A stretch of DNA of 32,514 nucleotides from Candidatus Buchananbacteria bacterium RIFCSPHIGHO2_02_FULL_56_16 (GCA_001817495.1 MHIL01000010.1:5879-38392); one strand, 5' to 3'; shown: positions 24,674-32,336, counted from the stretch's first letter. A program made the numbers and translations. Notes: generated from the letters alone by a model not told the origin.

Positions 24674-24704
24674 GGGACGTGATGGTTAATTGTGGATAAT
24701 AGGA

Positions 24705-24726
24705 TATACCCCTACCTCCTAGTATA
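24705..24726 (-). promoter_or_regulatory. Operator-like palindrome over the csoR promoter
   Basis: On the + strand TATACCCCTAC is followed by CTCCTAGTATA: TATAC/GTATA ends flank a C-rich then C/T-rich centre, the style of CsoR operators (TATACCCC...). It overlaps the -10 box, so a bound repressor would block transcription. Confidence 0.65.
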
Positions 24727-24748
24727 GACCAATGCCAAAGCGTGTCAA
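24721..24748 (-). promoter_or_regulatory. Promoter of the csoR operon
   Basis: Consensus TTGACA (24743-24748), 16-bp spacer, TATACT (24721-24726) on the minus strand; leader of about 40 bases before ATG 24673 without a Shine-Dalgarno near the start codon. Confidence 0.8.
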
Positions 24749-24756
24749 GGGGGTGC

Positions 24757-26334
24757 CTATTTGACTTCAAACTTCATCATCATCCCGGCTGCGAGGTGTT
24801 CGGAAATGTGGCAGTGAGCCATCCAGGTGCCGGGGTTCGCCATTTCGACCAGCAGGTCCACGGTGTCGCCAGTCTTAACCAGCGCCGTGTCTTTCCAGAC
24901 GAGGTTGCCGCTCGGCACGCCATTAGTGGTCAGCACCAGGAACCGCTGGCCGTGGATGTGGATGGGGTGCTGCATCGGGTGCATTGAGCTTGGGTCGTTG
25001 AAGATTCGAATTTTAACCACCTCGCCTTGTTTGAATTGCCAATCGGCAATGTCGAGATTGGATTTTGTCGTTGCTTGGTCAGTCAGCCGCCACTCGAGCG
25101 TGTCAACGGTTGAGTTACGGTTCATCGTCCCCATATCATCTTCCCACTCAATGGGTTTTGGGTCACCCATTTGCATCATGGCGTTGTCCATCACCATGCC
25201 GCCGTGCATCATGTGCTGGTTACCGCCTGACGTACCCATCGGTGATTTCATGGCAATGGTCAGCTTGAGCTGTTTGTCGGGTTCGCGGTCAAAGTATGGC
25301 CGAAACGGATCAATAGATTGGATTACATCACTATTGGTTCGCAGCGTCGCAAATGAGGCGGCAAAAGATTCCGGTGCCTGTTCATCAGCAATAACGACCT
25401 GGCCCAAAACGTACGTTTTATCAGGCATTTGGTGCTCCACTGGGTATGTTCCGTCCTTGTTAAATAGTACTTCGATTATCGCCCGCTCCGAAGGACCTAA
25501 CATAACTGAATCCACCAATGTTTCGCGCTCATATTTGCCGTTGTCGCCACCGACCAGTTTCATCTGCGCGCCGGGAATAGTGAAATTGAATGGTCGGGTA
25601 TTGGCCGCGTTAGTTACATAAATTCGCACTACTTCACCGCGCTTGGCTTTCCACTGATAGCTGGTTTCACCATTGACCAGCATCACGTTGCCAAACCTGC
25701 CCATCAAGGTATGGTTGGCCTGGTCGGCGTCAAACGGAACGATGGTGCCATCCTCGATTAGAATATCATCAAGAAATACCACCCACTCTTGGTTGACCGA
25801 TGACCAATACTGGGGGTCATCGCTTAAGACCAAAAAATTACCGTACAATCCGAGTTCCTGGGCGTAGTCCTCGCGAAGGTGCGGGTGATACCAGTACAGA
25901 CCTTCATCAGGAAATTTGATCTTGTAGGCGAATGTTTTTCCAACCTTGACCGGCGCTTGGGTAACATCAGGCACACCATCGAATTGGTTGTCTAGCCGTA
26001 CCCCATGGGAGTGAATCGTCGTTTCCTGATCAGTGTTGTTCGTGAAGTTGACCGTGATTGTCGATCCCTTTGTACCTTTGATTAATGGTCCGGGGATTGA
26101 ACCGTTGTAGGCGAGCATTTTGAATTCCCGGCCGTTAATATTTTTTTTGACCATGCTCGCTACTAAGTTGAAACTATCACCATCACCCAATATAACAACG
26201 TCCTGTTGCTTTACTTGAGGAAAGTTGATTGCCTGGAGCGATTCTCGCGACGGGTTTTGCTTATATTGCCAAACAATCAGTGTCGTCGCTCCCGTGACGA
26301 GAACGATTGCGGCAACCAGAATAATTTTTTTCAT
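24757..26334 (-). CDS. Multicopper oxidase (CopA/CueO-like)
   Basis: Exported, membrane-anchored oxidase expected to convert Cu(I) to Cu(II) outside the cell. 525 residues with an N-terminal helix at 2-22. The four copper motifs are HSHG (108-111), WYHPH (148-152), QHPIHIHGQ near residue 456 and HCHISEHLAAGM (507-518), so the type 1, 2 and 3 sites look complete (Cys508, His513, Met518). A Met/His-rich segment NQHMMHGGMVMDNAMMQM (about 381-398) recalls the methionine-rich insert of CueO. The last gene of the DsbA-type operon, 12 bp after DUF3105; ends next to the csoR promoter. Confidence 0.93.
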   Translation of the reverse strand: MKKIILVAAIVLVTGATTLIVWQYKQNPSRESLQAINFPQVKQQDVVILGDGDSFNLVASMVKKNINGREFKMLAYNGSIPGPLIKGTKGSTITVNFTNNTDQETTIHSHGVRLDNQFDGVPDVTQAPVKVGKTFAYKIKFPDEGLYWYHPHLREDYAQELGLYGNFLVLSDDPQYWSSVNQEWVVFLDDILIEDGTIVPFDADQANHTLMGRFGNVMLVNGETSYQWKAKRGEVVRIYVTNAANTRPFNFTIPGAQMKLVGGDNGKYERETLVDSVMLGPSERAIIEVLFNKDGTYPVEHQMPDKTYVLGQVVIADEQAPESFAASFATLRTNSDVIQSIDPFRPYFDREPDKQLKLTIAMKSPMGTSGGNQHMMHGGMVMDNAMMQMGDPKPIEWEDDMGTMNRNSTVDTLEWRLTDQATTKSNLDIADWQFKQGEVVKIRIFNDPSSMHPMQHPIHIHGQRFLVLTTNGVPSGNLVWKDTALVKTGDTVDLLVEMANPGTWMAHCHISEHLAAGMMMKFEVK

Positions 26335-26346
26335 GGCGCAGTAGAC

Positions 26347-26979
26347 TTAAAGTTTAGTGGTTTGTTTATGGTGGTCAATCCCTTGGTAGGCTTTGATAAA
26401 ATTCACGATGCGCTCCTGGTCAAAAGTTTCGAGTTGGTCAATTTTTGTCCAAGCGGTTAGGACAATCGGCGCGGGGAGCGCCGGGTTGATGTACGGCTCG
26501 AGGAGCATTTTTTCACGGTAGCCATTGACGAGCGCCTCAAGCTCGCGTACGGTGTCGGCGGTAATGCGGCTTGGGTCGTAGTGAATGATAACTTCACCGT
26601 CTTCGAGGTTATGGAGCTGCAGTTCGTCAGGAATCTGTTCGGTGTGGATTCCGGCCACTGCTTTGTCACCGACGTGCGGGCCGGACGTGGGCGGAAAGGT
26701 ATTGTAGGGCGCGTGGTTAGCGGTAACCGAGGCGATGTGCTGGTTGCCCAAATCAACGACGGTTTCGCCGGGTCGGGGACGGGCACCAGCGCGAAAGATA
26801 CCATACCCAACGCCACCGACAACCAGGATGAGTACTCCATACTTAGTCAGCTTTGCAACCATCTTTTTTTGTTGGCCGCGCTGTTGTTCGCTCTCGTATT
26901 TCTCGCGCTTGAGTTGCCGCCGCTCCCGTTTGGTCGGCCGCACGGCCGCGTTTATTGGTGGTTGATTTACTATTTGCAT
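26347..26979 (-). CDS. DUF3105 family membrane-anchored protein
   Basis: A 210-residue protein with a basic N-terminus (17-45), one membrane helix at about 46-63 and an extracytoplasmic DUF3105 domain: APYNTFPPTSGPH (90-102) and the following IPDELQLHNLEDGEVIIHY (116-134) are the family's signature, with two or more conserved histidines. Function unknown; the family is common next to copper oxidases. It overlaps the previous gene's end by 10 bp and precedes the oxidase by 12 bp, so it may assist it. Confidence 0.88.
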   Translation of the reverse strand: MQIVNQPPINAAVRPTKRERRQLKREKYESEQQRGQQKKMVAKLTKYGVLILVVGGVGYGIFRAGARPRPGETVVDLGNQHIASVTANHAPYNTFPPTSGPHVGDKAVAGIHTEQIPDELQLHNLEDGEVIIHYDPSRITADTVRELEALVNGYREKMLLEPYINPALPAPIVLTAWTKIDQLETFDQERIVNFIKAYQGIDHHKQTTKL

Positions 26980-27512
26980 ACCAGTGGTGATCGCAATTTT
27001 TTAAGCATGAAGGCAATGGAAAGCGTGAGAATGGCAATGCTCCCCAAGCCAAATTCCATGCCGCCCAACGGCAACGCCGCTAAGAAACCAGCGGCGGTCG
27101 AGAATCCAAACAGTGACACGAGCAAGACTGAACCACAGGAGGCGCAACCAACGCCGAGAAGGCTGCCAACAATCCCCAGGGTACTGGCACCGAGCGCCGC
27201 CTGCATGGCAACTCTCTGCTTGATGTAGTAGGTAAGGACCGCGATGTTGATTCCGGAAAGAACGGCGGTCAGCAGCGTCATTGCCTGTTCGACGCCTGAC
27301 AGGGTCGTACGAAATGAACCAAGGGTGACCCAGACGATGCGTAACTTCTGGCTCGGGCTGAAAGAACCAGAGGCAAGAACCGCCTGCAAGAACGAATTGT
27401 TCATGAGCGTGACGGTGGTAACCAGCATGAGAGCGGTTACCGACAGGGCGATACCCAGGGAGGCGGGCTGGATTAATGCCTCCCTGAGCGTTTTTCCTAA
27501 CGGTTTAGCCAT
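26970..27512 (-). CDS. Membrane protein with intramembrane GCASCG motif
   Basis: Function unknown. 180 residues from ATG 27512, chosen because earlier in-frame ATG 27548 lies within the DsbA-like gene. Predicted helices: about 17-36, 74-95, 108-128, 130-148 and 152-171. Cys123 and Cys126 lie in GVGCASCGSVLL at the end of a helix, a spacing suited to a disulfide or metal site. It starts 10 bp after the DsbA-like gene and overlaps DUF3105. No DsbB or VKOR gene is visible in the window, so it is a candidate redox partner of the DsbA-like protein; this is inference. Confidence 0.75.
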   Translation of the reverse strand: MAKPLGKTLREALIQPASLGIALSVTALMLVTTVTLMNNSFLQAVLASGSFSPSQKLRIVWVTLGSFRTTLSGVEQAMTLLTAVLSGINIAVLTYYIKQRVAMQAALGASTLGIVGSLLGVGCASCGSVLLVSLFGFSTAAGFLAALPLGGMEFGLGSIAILTLSIAFMLKKLRSPLVCK

Positions 27513-27522
27513 TACCGTATCG

Positions 27523-28308
27523 TTATTGCTGCTGCAAGAGCGGATCAATCACAGCCTTGAACTGTTCGAACGGCACCGCCCCGTTAACGGGAATTTTTTG
27601 GTCCCCGGCAACAATGACGTTATACGGTGTACCAGTCGCACCGGCCGCAACGCCATCCTGGTACTGCTGCTGGACTTTCTGGGCGTATTTACCGGAATTG
27701 AGACAGGTTTCAAATTTTGCCTTGTCGAGTCCCACATACTCAGCGATCTTTGGCAGTTCCAGCGGATCGAGGCCGTTATTTGCCGGTGTAATCTCGAAGA
27801 GTCGATCGACATACTTCCAAAATCCGTCGTTGCCGCCCAGCTCACCGGCGCATTCCGTGGCCTCGGCCTCCTTCGGTGCCTTGGAGTGGAGTGAAGTTAA
27901 AGGAAAATGACGGTAGACCCAGTTAACTTGACCGTCGTACGCGGCTACAATTTGCTGCATCGTTGGGTGATGCCGCTTGCAGAATGGGCATTCCAGGTCG
28001 GAGTATTCAACGATGGAAACTTTGGCGTTACGATTGCCGCGGATCCAGTCTTGGTCAGTGATCGGGGCCATAGCGCCGACACGATTTCCGGTCGGTGGGG
28101 ACGTGGGCGCGGCCGCCGCGGCTGCCGCTGGAGCATTGGCTGATGGCTGGCGCGCTGCCGCACTACTGTTGTCCTGTTTTAGGACAATACTTAACAGCAC
28201 AAAGAAACCGATGACAAACATGAGCATCGCAGCACCACCCAAGCCTAGCAAGAAACCTATTTTGGGGGAGAGACGAGAGAAGAATTGGTTAGTTGATTCG
28301 TGATCCAT
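27523..28308 (-). CDS. DsbA-like thiol-disulfide oxidoreductase
   Basis: Exported thioredoxin-fold protein, 261 residues: membrane helix at about 17-43, Ala/Pro-rich linker (48-75), and a DsbA domain with active site CPFC (107-110, SDLECPFCKRHH) and cis-proline loop ATGTPYNVIVAG near the C-terminus. Cysteines 153 and about 208 form a further pair seen in relatives. It likely introduces or isomerises disulfides in exported proteins. First gene of an operon with the GCASCG membrane protein, DUF3105 and the multicopper oxidase. A TATAAT -10 box lies nine bases before ATG 28308. Confidence 0.92.
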   Translation of the reverse strand: MDHESTNQFFSRLSPKIGFLLGLGGAAMLMFVIGFFVLLSIVLKQDNSSAAARQPSANAPAAAAAAAPTSPPTGNRVGAMAPITDQDWIRGNRNAKVSIVEYSDLECPFCKRHHPTMQQIVAAYDGQVNWVYRHFPLTSLHSKAPKEAEATECAGELGGNDGFWKYVDRLFEITPANNGLDPLELPKIAEYVGLDKAKFETCLNSGKYAQKVQQQYQDGVAAGATGTPYNVIVAGDQKIPVNGAVPFEQFKAVIDPLLQQQ

Positions 28309-28317
28309 AGAGGTACC

Positions 28318-28323
28318 ATTATA
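28318..28323 (-). promoter_or_regulatory. -10 box of the DsbA-oxidase operon
   Basis: TATAAT nine bases before ATG 28308, minus strand; the -35 region (TTTGTG at about 17 bp) is weak. The transcript would have almost no leader. Confidence 0.55.
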
Positions 28324-28342
28324 TTTATTTATTCTACCGACA

Positions 28343-28407
28343 CAAAAAACGAGCGGCCTTTTCGCTTCGTTTCCAAAACGGAGATTGCTGCGAAAAGCTT
28401 AGCTCGT
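28343..28407 (-). terminator. Long nested terminator of the 28399 gene
   Basis: Outer stem ACGAGC (28349-28354) with GCTCGT (28402-28407), middle stem CTTTTCGC (28358-28365) with GCGAAAAG (28390-28397), inner CGTTT/AAACG, then a T run on the minus strand. It begins within the last codons of the gene. Confidence 0.75.
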
Positions 28408-28833
28408 CTTTAGTATTATTGGTTCGTAGATATGAGGATGGAGGAGACCTTGAGAAAAAGCTTCAGTTAGAAAGTAGATAGGGCGGGAGAGAAGACGACG
28501 TTTCCAAGTTCGACGCGCGTATTCTGAGCTAAGTAATACTCCTGCGACAAGCAGTATCCCAAAGCTGTGAGGTGCGAGCGCAAGATTCACAATATTCAAC
28601 GAGTGGTTTTCAACCGCCGTGGTCCTTAGCAGGGCGGAAGGTGGGTACTGTTGGGGCGATTCCGCGCAGCACCCGATCATTGCAGCCGCCGTGCCGTCAT
28701 CAAAGATTACATTCGTCTGGTCTACGAGGGTCGGGTGGTGAAAATAGCTGGCACACGAAAAAATCGCGCCAACGACGAAAAAAATAAGAACGAATGGGGC
28801 AGTTATTTTATACTGTTTAACACAGCGTACCAT
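28399..28833 (-). CDS. Small two-helix membrane protein, relative of 19778-20197
   Basis: Function unknown. 144 residues: helix at about 11-30, an extracytoplasmic loop with CC at 55-56, a second helix at about 88-105 and a basic tail ending TEAFSQGLLHPHIYEP. Topology and the tail motif (AF..G[VL][IL]HP.IY) match the protein at 19778-20197. ATG 28833 lies six bases after TATACT, again implying a leaderless mRNA. It precedes the DsbA-like operon but has its own promoter and terminator. Confidence 0.75.
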   Translation of the reverse strand: MVRCVKQYKITAPFVLIFFVVGAIFSCASYFHHPTLVDQTNVIFDDGTAAAMIGCCAESPQQYPPSALLRTTAVENHSLNIVNLALAPHSFGILLVAGVLLSSEYARRTWKRRLLSRPIYFLTEAFSQGLLHPHIYEPIILKTS

Positions 28834-28839
28834 ACTAAA

Positions 28840-28868
28840 AGTATAGCAAAAAATTAACCATCGTACAA
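28840..28868 (-). promoter_or_regulatory. Leaderless promoter of the 28833 gene
   Basis: TATACT (28840-28845), 17-bp spacer, weak -35 TTGTAC (28863-28868). ATACTAAAAGTAT (28832-28844) forms a small palindrome spanning the start codon and the -10 box. Confidence 0.65.
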
Positions 28869-29159
28869 TTTGCCTTCATCCTTACTATTACCCTAAAAGT
28901 ATTTTTTGCGGTAGCTGGGTCTATCGATGCTAAATAGTAATGGCGGGAATGGCGAGGCTAGAACCGCCGCTTTCGGCCGACGTCAGCCGCCGCTTGCGCG
29001 GGGTGGTTTGGACGCTTGCCGGCGTATTGATGATCTACTGGCCTTCGGTAGACACCGCGGCTGAACCGCGGCTTGAGATCAGCACCCGCTTAAACGGGAT
29101 GATACTCCGGCTGGTTGCCGCGCTGCGGAAGGGTTTAAGCATGCCGCCGCTGAGTGCCG
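28869..29159. other. Intergenic region with GC-rich structure, no firm gene
   Basis: The space between the promoter above and the second DUF5676 gene. The first 60 bases are AT-rich. The remainder contains several inverted repeats: CCGCGG..CCGCGG (29055-29071), CCCG..CGGG, and GCTTAAAC (29088-29095) with GTTTAAGC (29133-29140) enclosing TCCG/CGGA. A + frame from 28940 is open for 101 codons but runs antisense into the DUF5676 gene and resembles nothing I recognise. Confidence 0.5.
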
Positions 29160-29432
29160 TTAGCGGCTGGCGCGCTCGTAGAGCCAGGCGAAGAGGCAGC
29201 TCACGGCTGCTGCGTAGACCATCGCTTCCACCAACCCGAAGATAAAACCGGGAAACGTGATGCGGATATCGCCGGCGTAGCGGTCCACGTTCACCAGGTG
29301 GACCAGCCAGCCCATGAGGGCCATCGCGGCCCGCGGCCAGAGGCTGACAAAGAGAGCGCAAACGGCATAGGCAACGCCGACGGTGCCGGCGGCCGCGGTC
29401 GCAATCGCCTGTTTGTTCAGGGGTGAGGACAT
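29160..29432 (-). CDS. DUF5676 family membrane protein (copy 2)
   Basis: A 90-residue paralogue of 23814-24083: shares N-terminal A.aa..G..Y..CalFV.L.P, the central (M)GWL.HL.N and a C-terminal GFI.GL...v.Y......LFAWLY.RA. Two or three membrane helices. Last gene of the operon that begins with the 32310 gene, about 70 bp after the helical protein. Function unknown. Confidence 0.82.
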   Translation of the reverse strand: MSSPLNKQAIATAAAGTVGVAYAVCALFVSLWPRAAMALMGWLVHLVNVDRYAGDIRITFPGFIFGLVEAMVYAAAVSCLFAWLYERASR

Positions 29433-29500
29433 AGGCGCAGCGTTAAGGATGAGTAAAAATTTTTAACTTTGGACTAAGAACTCTGAACGATTGCATTGTA

Positions 29501-30037
29501 TCACTTTTTCGCCCGTTCGTCACAGCAGTCAACGAGTTTATCAACGATAGCGCGGTAATCCCACGGTTTGGTACTACCCGACTTTTCCGAGGCACGGGCT
29601 TCGGCCGAAACTGCCGTCGCGATCGCGCCGGGTTCATTCAACTTGAGGCGTAAGCTCCAGAACAGTCCATAGAGCTGGTAGGCGCGGTCAAACGTCTGAC
29701 GAGCGAGCTCGGGCTGCCCGGCCGCGCGGCGTTTGGTGCCGACCTCGATCAAGCGCATGGTCGCGGCCAGCAGGTGCTTGCTGATGCACCAGCTTTCGCC
29801 CTCGTGGCGGTCAATGAGCTGGCCAAGGAGCTCGGCGCGCGCCTGGCGCACCTGGTCGAGCAGATCCAGGTACGACTGGTTGCCGGTCTTCTGGCTGCTG
29901 AAGAAGCAGTGCTCCTCGATGCTCACGAGGTTCATCACCGCGATGCTCAAGTCCTCCTCGGTTGAGAGGTCGATAGCGCCGTTCGCGCGCAGCTGCGCGA
30001 CTTTTTCTAGCAGCGAGGGTAGCGAGGGGTAGTTCAT
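29501..30037 (-). CDS. Unknown helical protein next to ccdA
   Basis: Not recognised. 178 residues, almost wholly alpha-helical and soluble, with SIEEHCFFSSQKTGNQSYLDLLDQVRQARAELL near the N-terminus, a conserved-looking ESWCISKHLLAATMRLIEVG and a C-terminal KPWDYRAIVDKLVDCCDE. His and Cys residues (EEHC, WCISKH, DCCDE) are placed as if to bind metal. It lies 12 bp after the ccdA-like gene and is likely in its operon. No signal peptide. Confidence 0.75.
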   Translation of the reverse strand: MNYPSLPSLLEKVAQLRANGAIDLSTEEDLSIAVMNLVSIEEHCFFSSQKTGNQSYLDLLDQVRQARAELLGQLIDRHEGESWCISKHLLAATMRLIEVGTKRRAAGQPELARQTFDRAYQLYGLFWSLRLKLNEPGAIATAVSAEARASEKSGSTKPWDYRAIVDKLVDCCDERAKK

Positions 30038-30049
30038 AGGTTCATAAGG

Positions 30050-30832
30050 TTAGAAGGTAAGAATGGCAAATCCAAGGATGATCATGCCGATACCGGTGAT
30101 GAGTCTCGTGGCCCGCAGGTTGCGTCGTTTCCAGGCTTCGAGCAGCTCAACGCTCCGGCGACCGGACGCCAGCGCCAGGATAACCACCAGCGGCGCGATG
30201 AACAGGAGGTTGTACCACAGCAGGTACCAAAATCCGCGCCACCGGGTGGTTTGGTCGTGGAGCAAGCCGAGCACCGCGAGGTACGGGCCGCCGGTGCAGG
30301 GAAACTCGCACAAGCCGACGAGCAGGCCCAGCCCGAACGCGGCCGGTACCGTCGCCCGTTCGAGCAGCCTGGCCATTGGCCGCTGGGTAGCGGCGGGCAT
30401 TTTGAGCCGGAGGGGGAACGCGGGGAACAGGGCACCGAGCAGGCTCGCGCTACCCAGCCCAATCAGCAGCACCGCGCCCAAGCGGCCCATGAAGTGGGGC
30501 GTGTTAAACAGGTGCAGCGCCGAGACGATGCCCAAACCGATCAGGAGGTAGACGGTAAAGATGCCGAGGACGTAGACACCGCCGATGGTGAGGAGCCGCC
30601 GGCGCGAAGCACCCAGACTCAAGAGAAACGCGACCGTAACCACGAGGACGGAGAACGCACAGGGGTTGAGGCTGTCGAGCAGCGCCGAGACGGTAACCAG
30701 CGGCAGCAGCCGCGTCCCGCCGGCCGACAGATTCCAGACCAGCTGCGGGGCGGCCGGGCTGAACTTGAGCGCGACAATCGCGAGCACGGCAACCAGGGCA
30801 GCCGCGAGCCATACAAATCGAATTCGAGGCAT
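30050..30832 (-). CDS. ccdA: CcdA-like thiol electron transporter
   Basis: Inner-membrane protein of 260 residues that passes electrons from cytoplasmic thioredoxin to extracytoplasmic thiols. Six or more helices follow a short signal-like N-terminus. The redox cysteines are Cys58 in DSLNPCAFS and Cys175/Cys179 in GLCEFPCTGGPY, the CcdA/DsbD pattern. The C-terminal helix is GIGMIILGFAIL. It overlaps no gene but starts 5 bp after the DUF1573 gene, so the unit DUF1573-ccdA is transcribed together. With the DsbA-like protein it could provide both oxidising and reducing arms outside the membrane. Confidence 0.9.
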   Translation of the reverse strand: MPRIRFVWLAAALVAVLAIVALKFSPAAPQLVWNLSAGGTRLLPLVTVSALLDSLNPCAFSVLVVTVAFLLSLGASRRRLLTIGGVYVLGIFTVYLLIGLGIVSALHLFNTPHFMGRLGAVLLIGLGSASLLGALFPAFPLRLKMPAATQRPMARLLERATVPAAFGLGLLVGLCEFPCTGGPYLAVLGLLHDQTTRWRGFWYLLWYNLLFIAPLVVILALASGRRSVELLEAWKRRNLRATRLITGIGMIILGFAILTF

Positions 30833-30837
30833 AGCAG

Positions 30838-31365
30838 TTACGGTTTTACGGTCGCCTGGATCGTCAGCGACAGCCGTTCGCCGCTTGGTCCGTCGAGGTA
30901 GACGTTGCGGACGATTCGGCCGATCCCGCTCGGGCCGTGGGCCGCCGGATCAAAGGTCACGGTGACCTTGGCCGTCGCGCCCGATGCCAGCGTCTGGTTG
31001 ATGGCCGGGATGACGCCGTGGCCAGGCATGCCGAACGGTCCGAAGGTTGATTCGTTAATCTGGAGCGAGGCGCTCGTACACATGCACGACGTCGAGAGTT
31101 TGCTGATGGTCAGGGTCTCGCTGGTAGTGTTGCGGATGGTAAAGTCCGTGCTGACGAGCCCGGCGGCCATCGAGATCGCGCCGAAGTCGTTGGCCGATCG
31201 GTCAGCGGCGAGACGGCTCGTGCTTGCTGATTGGCCGTCGGGTGACGGCGGAGCGCTGCGCGAACCGGCGGCGACGAGGCCGGCGATGAGCGCGACGGTC
31301 GCGACCACCACGCCGAACACGACGACATGGCTCTGGTAGCGGTGTAACCAAGTAGCTAATGACAT
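30838..31365 (-). CDS. DUF1573 family exported protein
   Basis: A 175-residue protein from ATG 31365, anchored by a helix at 14-33, with a DUF1573 (Ig-like) domain: NDFGAISMAAGLVSTDFTIRNTTSETLTIS followed by STSCMCTSASL (Cys94, Cys96) and FGPFGMPGHG. The CxC and Met/His residues are typical and may bind copper. The in-frame ATG at 31428 lies in the previous gene and is rejected; the start overlaps that gene's stop by 10 bp. Relatives are common in Bacteroidetes and CPR copper/redox regions; function unproven. Confidence 0.88.
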   Translation of the reverse strand: MSLATWLHRYQSHVVVFGVVVATVALIAGLVAAGSRSAPPSPDGQSASTSRLAADRSANDFGAISMAAGLVSTDFTIRNTTSETLTISKLSTSCMCTSASLQINESTFGPFGMPGHGVIPAINQTLASGATAKVTVTFDPAAHGPSGIGRIVRNVYLDGPSGERLSLTIQATVKP

Positions 31366-31835
31366 AGTGTTGATGGTGAAGGAGTAAGGAGGTGGGATGG
31401 ACGACGGATCATCCGGTAATGCTTCCACAGCACGCCGGTGCCGACAAGCATCGCGACGAGGCTCGCGACGAACAGGTAGTCTTGGTAGTAGGCGAGGCTG
31501 GTGGCGAATCCGCCGATCCCGAGGAGCGTAATGAGCGGAACGAAATTGTGGAGGCAGCAGGCGACCATGGTGGCGGTCGAGCTGCCGCCGGTGGCAGCGG
31601 GAACGGCGAGGCTTACGCGGGCGTGCCGTCGGATGGCGACGAAGAGCCCGATCTGAACGCCAAAACCGAGGACCAGCGGCAGCTCGAAGTACCAGCGCTC
31701 CAGAAAAAAATCAATCGGGCCGCGGAAACTCTGCATGCCGAGTGCCTGAATCGCGTAGAGGATGAGGCCAAGGGCGGCCGTGCCGAGCGTTGCCGCCCCA
31801 ACGGGAGCAATCCGATGTCCAAGGGACTTACGCAT
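31356..31835 (-). CDS. Small membrane protein with CC motif, MerT-like look
   Basis: Function unknown. 159 residues from ATG 31835. Helices at about 13-33, 49-68, 88-112 and 118-137. Cys93 and Cys94 in VACCLHNFVPLITLLGIGG sit at the start of a helix, and the following YYQDYLFVASLVAML...KHYRMIRR resembles the second half of the mercury/metal carrier MerT. The preceding gene overlaps none of it except its last bases. Co-transcribed with DUF1573 and ccdA. Metal transport is a possibility only. Confidence 0.7.
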   Translation of the reverse strand: MRKSLGHRIAPVGAATLGTAALGLILYAIQALGMQSFRGPIDFFLERWYFELPLVLGFGVQIGLFVAIRRHARVSLAVPAATGGSSTATMVACCLHNFVPLITLLGIGGFATSLAYYQDYLFVASLVAMLVGTGVLWKHYRMIRRPSHLLTPSPSTLCH

Positions 31836-31845
31836 GCGTTGTCCC

Positions 31846-32310
31846 TTACGGAATCGTAAAACGGAAGGTAAGCTCGTTACCCAAGCCAACGGTCAGGCCG
31901 CCCGAGAGGACGCCGTTAAAGACCAGCTGGGACTGCACGTGGTGGCCGCCAGAGGCCGACTGGAGCACACGGTAGTCAGCCGGCGCCACGCCGTTAAAGC
32001 TGGAGCGGGTCCGGGCGTCGAGGCTGCCGAGGTCAAACTGGTGGTTGTCCATTGCGAGCGTCACCGTGGTCTGACTGGCGCTCCGCTCGACGGCGGTCAC
32101 CTGGGTGGTAACGCTGCCGTCGGTTGCCGTGGGCAGCGACGGCGCGCTCGGTTGCACCGGAGCGGCGGCTGCTAATGGCGCCGACGGAGTAGGCGGTACC
32201 GAAGGCACCGCGAACGACTGGACCGTTGCGAAGAGCGCCAGCACGGCGCCGGCCCCAAAAACGGTGTAGAGCGCCACGGTACGAATTAGTTGAGAGTTGC
32301 TCATACGCAT
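31846..32310 (-). CDS. Exported small beta-rich protein, unknown
   Basis: Not recognised. 154 residues: an N-terminal helix (10-34) that may be a signal or anchor, a Pro/Ala/Ser linker (35-62) and a beta-rich domain with LAMDNHQFDLGSLDARTRSSF and SGGHHVQSQLVFNG. Histidines HQ and HH might bind metal. Alternative start ATG two codons downstream (MSNSQLIR). First complete gene of the DUF1573-ccdA operon, with the partial gene upstream. Confidence 0.65.
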   Translation of the reverse strand: MRMSNSQLIRTVALYTVFGAGAVLALFATVQSFAVPSVPPTPSAPLAAAAPVQPSAPSLPTATDGSVTTQVTAVERSASQTTVTLAMDNHQFDLGSLDARTRSSFNGVAPADYRVLQSASGGHHVQSQLVFNGVLSGGLTVGLGNELTFRFTIP

Positions 32311-32336
32311 TAATGAATGGTACTAAAGATGGGTAA

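Noticed and set aside
28940..29245. A 101-codon + frame
   Set aside because: Ends as an Arg-rich antisense of the DUF5676 gene, has no promoter or ribosome binding site, and matches no family I know. Kept only as an intergenic note.
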